Positions 42,501-52,832 of a DNA stretch of 64,000 nt are shown piece after piece. The stretch is taken from NCBI GenBank assembly GCA_027475525.1, contig JAMWFC010000049.1, positions 3,704,947 through 3,768,946 on the forward strand, read 5' to 3'. Within the stretch, counting starts at the first letter, position 1. Every line of letters begins with the position of its first letter. The notes below the pieces were generated by a model that ran no database searches, was not told the DNA's origin, and saw nothing but the letters and a program-made list of their open reading frames with translations. The DNA comes from Macrolepiota albuminosa. Its lineage: Eukaryota; Basidiomycota; Agaricomycetes; Agaricales; Agaricaceae. Position numbers and translations under genes: made by a program.

Positions 42501-44852
42501 TCACTCGCTATCGTCATCTAGCGGCAGGGAATCGTCCAATACTGGCAAGGAGGAGTCGCGAAGGGGGAGAAGGTCGCCAGGTAGAATGTTGTTGGCAGCT
42601 TGCCAATCCATGGCTGCTTGGCAATCCCCCTGGTAATCGCGAAGCACGCAAAGGCTGCGGCCCAAGTTGGAGTAGTGCAAGCGAAGCACCATGAGCTGTC
42701 CCTGCACCCGTTCCCGTTCCCGTTCCATCGACATCGCCATCGTTGCCGCCCTCCTTGAATACCGCTCCAGCATCTCGCGAGGATTTAGCGCTATCACCGG
42801 ATAAACGAGGTCCTGACCCAGCCACTGAAAGGCGTCGCCAGTCACTGTCGGCTGTGGCTGAGGGGTCCAGGCAGGATTAATCCTGGCGATCACGGGGCGC
42901 TTTGGCTCCAGCCCTGCCACGTCCTCAGGATCTGACACCTCCCAAGGGGCGACATTGCCGTAGGGCGGCAGCCATCGCCACTCAGGTTCTTCCCTGGCGA
43001 CTCCTGCCGCTCCCTCACCCTCTCCCGCTACCCCCTCCTCGTCGCCTTGGCACTGCGTCGCCAAGGTTTCATCCTCCTCCCCTCCCGTTGCCGCCCCCTC
43101 TGCCTTTTCATCCCCCATCTCGACGTCGGCGGGGGCTTCTTCCCGCTCTCCCTCCTCCTGCTCCTCGCCAAGAGACCTCACCGCCAAATGAATGGGCAAC
43201 AGGAGGCCACTTGGGCCCGCCTCAGGATCGCGAGGAGGCAGGCGACTCGCCACCAAGGCCTTCTCCAAATCGGCCATTTCGGTATCTTGAGGCGCTGGCG
43301 AGGGGGAAGGCGACGACGAGACCACATGAGGACGTTTTGCTTTGCCCTTCCCCTTGCTTGGGGAAGGGGTTTGTCGTTTTTCTGGGACCGAAGTCCCTTG
43401 GCGCTCTCCAGCGCCTCGATTGCTGACAGATTCTGACCCATCCCCTTGGCGTGTCGGCAACGCCAAGGAGGCCCGTCCAACTACTGCCATACCACCGGCA
43501 GCAACCTTCTTCCTCTGCCCCTCCACAAACTCCCTAGCCCTTCTTACTAACACAGTGCGGGAAAATGTCTTCTCGACGAGGGCATCTGGCACGCCGCCAC
43601 GCTCGCAACTCTTGGCCCCGTTGATGGTGCAGGCGCGCTTGAGGGCGCCACAACGATAACACGGCTGGGCCCCAGTCAGGAACCAGCAGCCTTCTGGGTT
43701 GTTGTCCGCCCAGCACTTGTCACACTAGCGCTACAAGTCAGCAATAGAATAAATGAGACGGAAAAGCCACTTACCGCTCCCCACGCCTCCTTAAATGCTT
43801 GCTGGGTCGCCAGGGAAACAGTTTTCTTCCCCTTCATTTCCTCCATCACGACCCCGGCCTCTTGCCCCTCATCAAGGACTGCCTCCTCGCGACGCGGCAA
43901 CAACAGTCCTTTGAGCTCCTTGTCGTCAAAGGAGCTTTGTGTTGGCGCCTACAAAGACTTAGTAATTTCAGTCCAAAAAGAAAAGACCACTTACTGCGTA
44001 TTGAGGAGCCGCCTTGCGACTCTGCGAATGTCGTTAGCGACTGTCGGCAATGGCAAGCAAAAATCAGCACTTACCTTGTGTTTGGAAGCACCCGCCGGCT
44101 TCCTCGGCGAGCCCGACTTGCTAGCCGGCAGCACTGGGCTCAAAGTGCTGCTGGCGCGACCTACCTTGCCAAATTCTCCAGTCTCCTGCCTCTTGGCGGC
44201 AGGCGCCTTCCCCGCAGCAACTTCCTCCATCTCTGCCGCCAACGCTGCCACCCTCTCTCGCTCCTCTAGCGCCCTGGTGATCTCACGGGCATCTTGAGAA
44301 ACCTCCTCCTGCCTTGCCGCAATCTCCTCTTCCACCTGCATGCGCGCCAAAGGCACCAACACCTCCTGTTTACTATGTGGCGACAAGTCAGACCAAAGCT
44401 AAGTCAAAAGAATGGGTTAGGAATACTCACTCTGCTGCTGGCATGCTTACCGTCATCAGCAAGGCACCAGACAAAATGTCCTCCAACTCGTCCTTGATCG
44501 TTGGGACGGGAGGCGGCGCCTGACAACGCGATCAGCTAGCGACACGGCAAGAGCTGGAGGTACTTACAAAATGAGAAAAAGGCACTAACCACTCCGTGCC
44601 ACGATGATCCAGGTACCGCGATCAGCACCACTCTCGAACCTCTATTTCACAATCCCAGCCCACGCCAAGAACGCGCACCTCCAACCACTGCTCGTACAGC
44701 TTCATAACGGCAACCACCAAATTTACTGGCGCGTCGGTGCCAACGCCATTGATCCGCTTAAGGAAATTGTTTGCCTTCTCGATATAGGCCGAGGCTGCAT
44801 CTTGAGCCTCACGGGATGGAACAGGGGGCGGAGTTGGAATGCGGAAAGACAT
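42501..44852 (-). CDS. Antisense six-exon gene of E with a cysteine cluster
   Basis: Exons on minus: 44852-44568, 44519-44451, 44398-44075, 44021-43995, 43948-43775, 43724-42501. Introns begin GTAAGT or GTAAGC and end CAG or TAG; all are phase 0. The sum is 2103 nt, 700 residues, with one TGA at 44624-44622 (probably a former CGA). N-terminus MSFRIPTPPPVPSR; exon 3 has a long E/R/A coiled coil (ALEERERVAALAAEM); exon 6 opens with cysteine codons in the pattern C-x2-C-x8-C-x8-C-x2-C-x6-C-x7-C; then a basic serine-rich part, an acidic stretch, and a second coiled coil with RYSRRAATMAMSM. Layout resembles the antisense gene of B/C, including the intron directly before the first cysteine. Likely nucleic-acid binding; the role is unknown. 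Confidence 0.8.
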
Positions 44853-45021
44853 TTTATTTTAATTGAGCGCCAGGAAAAGATGGGGAGGTGAAATGAAGTC
44901 CACACTCATGCGCCAGGACTATAAACCAAATCTCAAGAACACACGGACCACTTGTCACAAAAGCGGTAATGGTAGCCTTATTTGGTGACTGAGGACAGTC
45001 AATTTTTCAGTTGGGGGGAGA
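44853..45021. promoter_or_regulatory. Antisense gene upstream region and internal polypurine tract
   Basis: On minus this is the leader of the antisense gene (ending CTCAATTAAAATAAAATG). On plus it ends in GACTGAGGACAGTCA and the polypurine tract TTGGGGGGAGA (45011-45021), directly before the internal LTR F. Almost the same 38 bases precede the outer 3' LTR (48518-48555). Confidence 0.7.
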
Positions 45022-45960
45022 TGATAGGACCCCATACAGGTTAGGCGCATCAACGGCAGGCTCGGCACCAGCTCCGGAAACCTTGCTGCACTCGTTCCGA
45101 ACTTAGCGCACGCGTTCTACCTATTTTAAGCCATTCCTGATGGCCAGACACGGCAAGAAGCAGATCCGATCAATGATAGCGCCGACGGCAGCAAGAATGA
45201 CAACTGACAGATGGCATCAGTCACTGACGACAGCGCTTAGTGAGAAGCCTGATCATCTATCAAAAACTGACGGACAGCTTGGCATTTGACCTTGGCGTCC
45301 GACACCGCTTAGCGCCTCGATTTGGCACCTGGCATCGCTTAGCCTTTTGGACAGACAGAAAGGTGATGGACTGATGGTTTAGCACCGCGATCTGCCGCCT
45401 GGTGGCGCTAAGGGTCTTGAATGGACGGCAGGGATCTGAAACCGTTGGAGCTACCCCTTATAAAATTTTCTAGTTTACCGCTCTTTAGTCACTGGCGACG
45501 GTGAACTCATTGTAGTATAAAAGCACTTACCGACTTGTACATAGAATCATCGAATAACAGACCAAAATTTCCTGCTCCTCTTTTGTCAGTCTCCCTTACG
45601 CTCAAGAGCTCATTTACGGTCGGCAACGTCAAACTCGTCGGCAGTTGCAGACTCTCGCCAACTTTCGACCTATTCGCGCCTTGCAGCTACAGCAGGCATC
45701 ATTGACGCTTAGACTATGCTAAGCTTACCGTGTTCTTGTCACTGTCCTTGCCGTGTTCACTTACCGCATTTTCCTTAAGCGCTTTACCTTAGCGCTTTAC
45801 ACTTGCCGACTCCCCGTACCGACTTTTCCCCTTTTCCACAGACGCGTTCTCTGGGACCTGCCCGGGACTCCTCAAATCACTTATAGCGCGCCCAACGCAA
45901 GCAATTGGTACGGTAACACTATTGTTACATTTGTTACTGACCAAACTTTGGGTGTCATCA
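45022..45960 (+). repeat. Internal LTR F, related to but different from the E LTR
   Basis: 939 bp, start TGATAGGACCCC and end GGGTGTCATCA. It shares with the E LTR only its ends, the GCGTTCTCTGGGACCTG segment near the 3' end and the TTAGCGC words. TATA-like boxes are at 45459-45464 and 45516-45522. It is preceded by a polypurine tract and followed by a primer site, so it has the structure of both a 3' and a 5' LTR and is not a TSD-flanked insertion. Confidence 0.85.
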
Positions 45961-45963
45961 AAT

Positions 45964-45976
45964 TGGAGCCCACCGC
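45964..45976 (+). promoter_or_regulatory. tRNA-type primer-binding site of unit F
   Basis: TGGAGCCCACCGC, identical to that of E at 36433-36445, three bases after LTR F. Confidence 0.8.
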
Positions 45977-46162
45977 GAGGGAATCTCAGGACAGAATTCC
46001 GCCAGAAACCCACCCTTAAAAGGCAATCTTACCTCATTTTTCCAGTGCCTTGCCGCACTCCCCTTACGGTCAGAAACTACAAGACGCTTGCCACTAGCCA
46101 ACTGTAGACGATTATTTCTGATATACGCTTGCCACTTGCCGTGGTCCCTTGCCACTCCCACT

Positions 46163-48163
46163 ATGAGCCAAGCACCACTCCTTCATATGCCCTTTCGAAA
46201 TCACTTTGCTGCACCTAAATGGGATGAAACCAAACCACGCGAGTTACCACAGTACTTCCAAGAACTAGAGCTCCTTTTCCAGGATTGTGGTATTACCGAC
46301 TTTGCCCAAATGAAGGATTACGCTATCCGTTATGTCTCCTATGACACGGCAGAGTCTTGGACAGGTTTACCAGAATTCATCACCTTAGGGCCTGCGCTTG
46401 CCACCTCCCCAGTTCCCTTAGCACCTCGCCAACATAGCTATCAAGATTGGAAAACAGCAGTAATCAATTTGTATCCTGGTGCAGAAGAATCTGCCCGTTA
46501 CAGGCTTAGCGACCTCCAGCAGCTAGTGCAAGACACCTTTGCCACTAGCCTGCACACTCTTGGCACATTTTCTACCTATTACCGTGACTTCCAGCGCATC
46601 TCTAAATGGCTCCAGCAACATGGCAAACTTCACATAAATGAAGAGCGTCGCTTATTTCAGCAAGGTATTCCAACCTCCTTATGGACAAAAATGGCACGTC
46701 GCCTAGAGATTCTCATGCCGACACACCATCCCGACGAGTTCTATGACATTGATCAGGTTTTTAAAGCAGGAAAATGGGTACTTGCCGGTACCACCACTAG
46801 TGCCAACACTCTCAGTCCCCTTAGCACCTCCTATTCCCTTAGCACCTCTGAGCCTCTTAGCGCTCATTCTGAGGGTTTTTCTAGCGCTCCCACGGTAATC
46901 CAAGCGCTAAGTGTTAGCACCTCTGATGATTATAAAGACCTGGAAACTCGAGTTAATGCTGCCTTTGCCACTGCCATGTCGCCAATCAAAAATAGGCTTG
47001 CCGCTGCATTGGCAAGTTACCAGCCCCAGTCGGAAGCACATATAGAGGAAATTTACTATTTTGGGCATGATCAGGACGCCAAGGAACCCACTCAGCAGGA
47101 GTTTAGGGAACTAGCACGGCAGGAACGTATTGTGCAAATAGAGCAGGAACTGGCAAAGTTACGAGGAATTGCTGCACCAAAAACTACTCAGACCCTTAGC
47201 ACCCCTTTGCCAACACTTAGCGCCACTTCTAGCACGTCCAGCGCCAGCCTTAGCGCTGAATTTAGGGTGCCACTGGCGACGCAATCCATGGTTTTTCAAT
47301 CCAAGCCTCAGAACACCTCTAACGTTAACTTAGCTCTTGCCGAGGCTGCCACTGCCGTACCCCTTAGCGCACCACCTAGCACTCATCCAGCAATGCTTAG
47401 CGCCTCTTCAATGCCTCCTAGCGCCTCCCTTGCCGCTCCTGTGAATGCTCAATCTGAAGTTCCCAACATTGCCGTCAATCTTGTTGTTATTGAGAACAGC
47501 TTCAGTGTTTCCCCTAGCGCACCTCTTGAATCCATCAGTTTACCCCCTAGCGCTCCACAAGATCTTGCCGCACCGCCTAGCACCTCCCTAGCCTTGCCTA
47601 GCGCCTCCCCAGTGTCTCTTAGCGCCTCCTGTGAAGACTCAGTCCTTGCCAATGTCAACTCTCGCACCCTAACGTTAGCACCACCTATCATGCCAGCATA
47701 CAATAATCTGCCCACTAGCGACTTCCAGCCCTTAGCGCCAGCTCTTGGCGCTCCTCAGAAGCAGTATGGAGGCAACCACTTGGCGACGTTGCAAGTATTT
47801 GAGGTAGGAACTCAAGTTATTGATTATACTACGGCAACACAAGTCACAGCAACAGTTGGAGACCTCTGCAGGATAGCTTCTAGCGCAAGCGCACCAACAG
47901 GCACTGTCTTAGCGCCTTCTGAGGATAAAGGCGCCACCATTAGCGCTACCTTTGGCGCTTCCAGCTTGGACAATAATCAGCACTACCATGACCTTCCCGA
48001 ACTGGCAGTTACTGGCGACGTTTCAACTTGTTGCCTCAATAGTTCCTCTACTGGCCCTTGCAGCACTACTCTTAGTGATCATAAAGCTTCTGAAGGACCG
48101 CTAAGGACCCCCAATAAGGTGCTAGTACCTGCACTTGCCGACGTTATTTCAGAAAATGGCTAA
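46163..48163 (+). CDS. gag: Gag-like gene of unit F, without knuckle, protease or pol
   Basis: 666 residues from ATG at 46163. The first 230 residues are close to the E capsid domain (APKWDETKPREL, RYVSYDTAESWTGL, RRLFQQGIPTSLWTKMARRL). Where E has the CCHC knuckle, F has only YYFGHDQDAKEP. The rest is S/A/P/L-rich low complexity built largely from TTAGCGC-containing codons (PLSAPPST, LPSASPVSLSAS). No protease, RT or integrase follows. The open frame over 2 kb suggests selection or youth. This resembles gag-only, non-autonomous LTR elements. Confidence 0.85.
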   Translation: MSQAPLLHMPFRNHFAAPKWDETKPRELPQYFQELELLFQDCGITDFAQMKDYAIRYVSYDTAESWTGLPEFITLGPALATSPVPLAPRQHSYQDWKTAVINLYPGAEESARYRLSDLQQLVQDTFATSLHTLGTFSTYYRDFQRISKWLQQHGKLHINEERRLFQQGIPTSLWTKMARRLEILMPTHHPDEFYDIDQVFKAGKWVLAGTTTSANTLSPLSTSYSLSTSEPLSAHSEGFSSAPTVIQALSVSTSDDYKDLETRVNAAFATAMSPIKNRLAAALASYQPQSEAHIEEIYYFGHDQDAKEPTQQEFRELARQERIVQIEQELAKLRGIAAPKTTQTLSTPLPTLSATSSTSSASLSAEFRVPLATQSMVFQSKPQNTSNVNLALAEAATAVPLSAPPSTHPAMLSASSMPPSASLAAPVNAQSEVPNIAVNLVVIENSFSVSPSAPLESISLPPSAPQDLAAPPSTSLALPSASPVSLSASCEDSVLANVNSRTLTLAPPIMPAYNNLPTSDFQPLAPALGAPQKQYGGNHLATLQVFEVGTQVIDYTTATQVTATVGDLCRIASSASAPTGTVLAPSEDKGATISATFGASSLDNNQHYHDLPELAVTGDVSTCCLNSSSTGPCSTTLSDHKASEGPLRTPNKVLVPALADVISENG

Positions 48164-48555
48164 AAGTACAAAAACATCAATACTTTGCTAAGTCACCTTT
48201 CTTGAATCACCTTTTGTTAGCTTTCTTACTCTACATTCATAGACAATCTTTGTCACTACCTATACTGAAAAGTGTCACCAAGATCACTACCATTTTGTTA
48301 CCTACTTGACCCTTGAGTTATTCTTCATTTTTGCACACGTTGTTATATTTTCATTGATTCGTCACTTGTTTCATATTCTGGCTGCCGAGTTTCTAATGTT
48401 TTTAGCGCACCATACATTGCCGACATCGCCAGCACCCAGCACACCTTGGCACCTCCATCTCCTCCTTGCCGACTATGCATTCTCTTACCGACTTTCAGAT
48501 TAGCGACTCTCTGGAAAAGTGACTGAGGACAGTCAGGATTTCAGTTGGGGGGAGA
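48164..48555 (+). other. 3' untranslated region and polypurine tract of E/F
   Basis: AT-rich stretch without a gene, ending in GACTGAGGACAGTCA and TTGGGGGGAGA (48545-48555) directly before the outer 3' LTR. Confidence 0.7.
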
Positions 48556-49593
48556 TGATGAGCTCCCATTATAGATGACCACGGATAGCGCCAACACAAG
48601 CACCTCACATTGGCACATTGGTACCACCAGGAGCGGCATGCCTTAGCGCTCCAGAGGCTAATTTTTGCATATTTTTATGTTAATAACTCGCAGCTGGAGC
48701 CTCTAATTACTCCAGGACCACTCTTTATGGCACCATCTATTCTTAGCACTCCTCTTGACACCTTGCCGCACCTTGCCACTCACCCTTCAGGGCCATACAT
48801 GGACACAGACACTTGGCACCCATGATGCTCTTAGCCGGTGGCAGCAGGAATGATGAAGTATTTTATGACAGACAGCTTGGAGTTTCACCTTAGCACCTGA
48901 CGTCGCTTAGCTTCTTGCCGACTCAGACTGACAGCATGATTGTGGACTTTTTCACCATATAGTTTAATTCACGGCATTCACTTACATATAAATACTTACT
49001 TTTTGTTAGTAGTACATCATCAATTTGGCAGTAGGGATTGTATCTCACCATTTCGGTCACCCTATGCAACAGACTACCTTTTGTTGACCGTGTCGGCAAG
49101 GGGACTCTGCTTTAGTTCTCTCTCACTCTTTCAGTCTGCAATCTCTTAGTGCCTTGCAACTACGGCAAGGCATTTGTGCTTAGATCTGCTAAGCAATCTC
49201 GTCATTTTATCATCTCTTTTAGGTGCTAATACTTAGCGCCTCTTAGTGACCCTTTACAGTGTCTCTTAGCGCCTTTCCTTGGCGACTCTCTCTCGCGCTC
49301 CTTAGCGCCTTTCCTTGGCGACTCTCTCTCACGCTCCTTAGTGCCTTTCCTTGGCGACTCTTTCCCGTGCCTCTTAGCACCTTTCCTTGGTGACTTTTTA
49401 GCATACTCTTGCCGCATTTTTGGGCCTTATATAAGCGCCAATCACCCCCTTTCTCTTACCACCAACCTCTTGCCTACTGTGCGTTCTCTGGGACCTGTCC
49501 GGGACTCTCTCTAATACTTAGCGCGCCCAAAGCTATATTGACTAAGTAGCTGTACTAGTGATAGTGCACCTTAGCACAATTTGGGCGTCATCA
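48556..49593 (+). repeat. 3' LTR of element E
   Basis: 1038 bp, same length as 35392-36429. About 7 transitions separate them, for example CATGG/CACGG, CACGCC/CATGCC, CTACGC/CTATGC, TTGGTGAC/TTGGCGAC and CTCGCGC/CTCACGC; five are at CpG. Confidence 0.95.
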
Positions 49594-50225
49594 CCGGTGG
49601 CTCCGCTGTCGATGAGGGCCGACATCGGTCCTGGGGCACCGTCCAGCCTGGCATTGATGACGAAGGATTGGGACGAGCGGGACTGGAGTCTGGGGGGTGG
49701 TGGGGGCCCGTCCAGGAGTCCTTTGGGGTAGGGTCCAGAGAGCGGGAGATGTCAAAAGGGAGTTGCTGGTCGTCAGGCGTTGGGTCCCAGGTCAGGCAAA
49801 GGGTAAGATGTTGCCAATCGATGCAGGGGTTGGTGTCTCAGAGCCACGGGAGCCCTAAGACCAGGGGTGTGGTGGAGTGGAGTTTGGTTATCAACATCTG
49901 GAGAGTGTGAGTCTGTCCATTGGCAAAAGTAACAGGCATACACACAAAGTGAGTGATGTCTCCTGCCGTAGAGGCATCTCTGTCAAAGAGGCAGAGCCAC
50001 ACTGGGACTGGGAGTCGCTGAGCAGGTTCCAGGGTGAAGGTAGACCATGCCTTGTCGATGAAGTTGTCTGTGGTGCCACTGTCAATGAGGGTATTGAGGG
50101 GGGCTCCAGAGGGGGTGAGGCGGGTTTTGAGGAGGAGGGAGTGCAAGGAGTAGGAGGGTAGGTAAGCCATGAGGGTGTCCTGTGCGAGTGTCGTGGAGCA
50201 AAGGTAGGAAACTGGGGTGGAGAAG
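49594..50225 (-). pseudogene. Tandem retropepsins of element C (first complete, second cut by E)
   Basis: First domain at 50170-49838: TLIDSGTTDNFID and PLVLGLPWL. Second domain begins near 49630 with ALIDSGATG and is cut by E inside that motif; it resumes at 35391 with VFISDAL and ends in LGLPWLHNTNPDIDW. C keeps the second active-site aspartate that the B frameshift destroys, which confirms that the family has two protease domains. Confidence 0.85.
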
Positions 50226-50228
50226 ATG

Positions 50229-52799
50229 TCAGGGTTGATTCCGCGATTTAGAGCGTCTTCCAGGTCTAAATTGCTGGGTCATTTTCCGAATACTCATAGG
50301 TGGCGTCCTCCCCTTTGAGGCACGTCCCATGACCTGTTGTTGGGGGCACTCAGAGATGAAATGGTCTTTCTCACCGCAGAGTATGCAAACACCCTCCCTT
50401 CTCCGTCGTTCCTGCACATCCTTTGGAACCTCAACCCAGGGTTGCCCCTTTTTCGAGAGCCGGTTGGCCCAGAGGGCTTCTTTGTCCTATTCGTTGGTGA
50501 AGTCAGGATCTTCAGAGTCTTCCAGGGATTCCTCGGGGTTTGGCACGTCGCCCGGATTGTTGGCGGCCACAGCGGCGTTGAGTTGGGCCTGGGAGCAGGT
50601 GCCACTGCCGGGGTTAGTATTGGGTAGGCCACAACTCACCGGAGGTTGGCTGCCGGAGAATGCAGGGGGACCGGGGTTTTGATTTTTGGGGTTGGGGATC
50701 TCGCTGGAGGGCCATGGGGGTCCCCCCCTAGGGTTTCAGGGGTCAGGAGTTCAAGTACTCACTGCGGTCTTCCCAGTAGTGTTGGTCAATCTGCATGACG
50801 AGGGCCTTGTATCCATCGTAGGAGGGTTGTTTTGGGGCGAGTCGGAGGACGTCCTTGATACATTGCAGCAGGGCACGGCGGAGGGCGTACCGGAGGGCGC
50901 TGTAATTCCAGCCTGTCTCGTAAGCTTCCTTCTCAAAACGTACGATGAAGGTGGTGAAACGTTCTTCAGAGCGCATCCGGAGGTTGAAGAGGTTGTTCTC
51001 GGCCTTGGCCACGGTGTCGTAGATCCCAAATTTCCTGGAGAACTCATCGACGAAGGCTTGCCAGCAAGCGAGTGCCAGGTTATTGGGGTCAAACTGGATG
51101 AGGGCCATGTAGTGGTCGAAGGTGATCCCCTGGAGGTACGAGGTGGCAAAGGCCACCTGGGAGCTGTCAACCTAAAATGTGAGTGGTTTCGCCTAAAACG
51201 TATTAAAACACTGAGTGAGGAATGTATGCCATTTTCGGGGGTCCTGGCCCATGAATGCGTCAGGCTTTTGAATGTCCAGACGTCCTTTGCAGGTGAGGGC
51301 GTCATGAGCATCATCCGGTCCGGTAGCATTGCAGGGAGAGGAGCCAGCATTGTAGTAGTAGTAATAATGGTTACCCCCCCCTCCTTGTGGAGGAAAGGCA
51401 CTGAGGGCAGGACCCCACCCACCTGGAGGGCCTCCTCAGGGTGGCTCACCTGGGGGTCCATTGTCCCAGGGGGGTTCGTTCCTACTAGGGGGAGGCCCGG
51501 GTCTCCACGCACTGTGGTGTCAGGCCGATTTGAGGGGGGCCAGGTGCCGGGTCGGGTGCCGGGTTGCGCGGGGGGCGTTCAACCCAGGAGGGTCATGCTT
51601 GCATCGGAGGCCATGGGGGGTTCTGCAGATCGAAGTGGGGCAGGGGGTCACAGCGGAAGTTGGGCTCCAGAGGGGGCGGTACCGGGACGGGTGTGGGCAC
51701 GGGGCATTGTTTGTTGTTGCCACGTGTGAGCTCGTTGATGTAGCACAGTGTATCGTCCGTGCTAAGGGTGTCCACGCAGGGTCTACCGGGTTCGCCAGGC
51801 CGGAGGTCGGGCATTGTCCATTTGCGGGAGGGGTTCCAGGGGTCTTGAAGGTGCTAAGAACGGAGTTAGCCCTACGGCGAGTTGACAAGCCTACTGTGCA
51901 GGCAGCGGGCTGATCGAATAGCCCTCCCATCGGGTTGAGGGACCGTAGTATGGCTGAGGTGTTTTGTTGCTCTTCCCATTGTCGTTGCTCCGGAGTGGGG
52001 ACCGCTGGGGCTGCTGGGGCTGCCAGGGCCAGTTCTGGGGGTTCCTGCCTGATGTGAATCGAGCGGCCTGGGTCTGCGGGGTCATTGAGGGGTCAAGGGG
52101 AGGGGGACGCATGGACTTTGTTGAGCACTTGCTGCAATTCTTCACAGAGGATCATGTTATGTCTATACTTTACTATAGTCTGCTCTGGGAGTTCCCCTTG
52201 CGTGAGGCGATCCCCAAATTCGACCAAGCAATGGGCCCAGTCCTCCAGAGTGCCTGCAAAGTCGTCGTGTCCAAATTCCGTGAGTAGCGCCCTTGCCCAT
52301 TGCGCGAAGTCCTCCAGCGAGATCCTGAGCGAGCAGAGCACTTTGTCCTGTTGCCATTTATAGTCCTCGAGACGTTGTTGTCCCATTGGCAAGGGAGGAG
52401 TCCAAGCGGGTGGGGCGGCGGTTGGGTAGTGTCAAGGGGGATAGTCGTAGTTGAGAGGTCTGCAGGGGTGGGTGCAAAGGGGCCCTTGCTGGGGGGTACC
52501 AGACAAGGTCCACTGGGAACTGGTGGTGTCTCCGGCAGGCCTCCGGAGATGCTCCAGTATGAGAGGACCTCCACGGGTCGTGCCATGGCTAGGTTGGGTG
52601 GAGGGGCCCAGCTGGCAGAGGGCCCCAGATCATAGAGAGATGGGTCAGGGGCCCAGTGGCGGTGGAGGTATTGGGGTTTGTATGGGAGAGGTGGGTAGGC
52701 AGGGCAGGGGGTCTGTGCAGAGTAATGATCAGGGACTGGACGTCTGTAAGGGTTGGTCTGGTAGCCCGTGGGGTAGTAGGTATGAGTATACGTAGCCAT
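50229..52799 (-). pseudogene. gag: Gag of element C, degenerate
   Basis: Starts at the same ATG as B (52799, TYTHTYYPTGYQTN). The capsid-like core at 51156-50743 (MAFATSYLQGITFDHY, EERFTTFIVRFEKEAYETGW) and the knuckle near 50360-50400 ([14 protein letters not shown]) are kept. The proline/glycine linker is shorter than in B, and several frameshifts and stops occur. Confidence 0.9.
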
Positions 52800-52819
52800 C
52801 AAGAACGGTGTAAGGAGGG

Positions 52820-52832
52820 AGTCTTGATATTA
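52820..52832 (-). promoter_or_regulatory. Self-priming type primer-binding site of element C
   Basis: Sense TAATATCAAGACT directly after the LTR, complementary over 13 nt to AGTCTTGATATTA in the LTR (plus 53195-53207). Kept despite the age of C. Confidence 0.8.

Larger units (their letters stand above)
35392..49593 (+). mobile_element. Element E: composite LTR retrotransposon with an internal second LTR and gag
   Basis: Outer LTRs are both exactly 1038 bp (35392-36429 and 48556-49593), with about 7 differences, all transitions. The TSD is 4 bp, CCGG (35388-35391 and 49594-49597). The target is the active-site codons of the second protease of C: removal restores [11 protein letters not shown]. 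Contents in order: LTR, primer site, gag-protease, decayed pol, antisense gene, polypurine tract, a different LTR (F, 45022-45960), primer site, gag-like gene, polypurine tract, LTR. The outer TSD and near-identical outer LTRs indicate that the whole 14.2 kb inserted as one unit. Confidence 0.92.

Noticed and set aside
35392..49593. E as a DNA transposon with TGATGA/TCATCA inverted ends
   Set aside because: The ends belong to 1038-bp direct LTRs with a primer site and polypurine tract inside, and the content is gag-pol.
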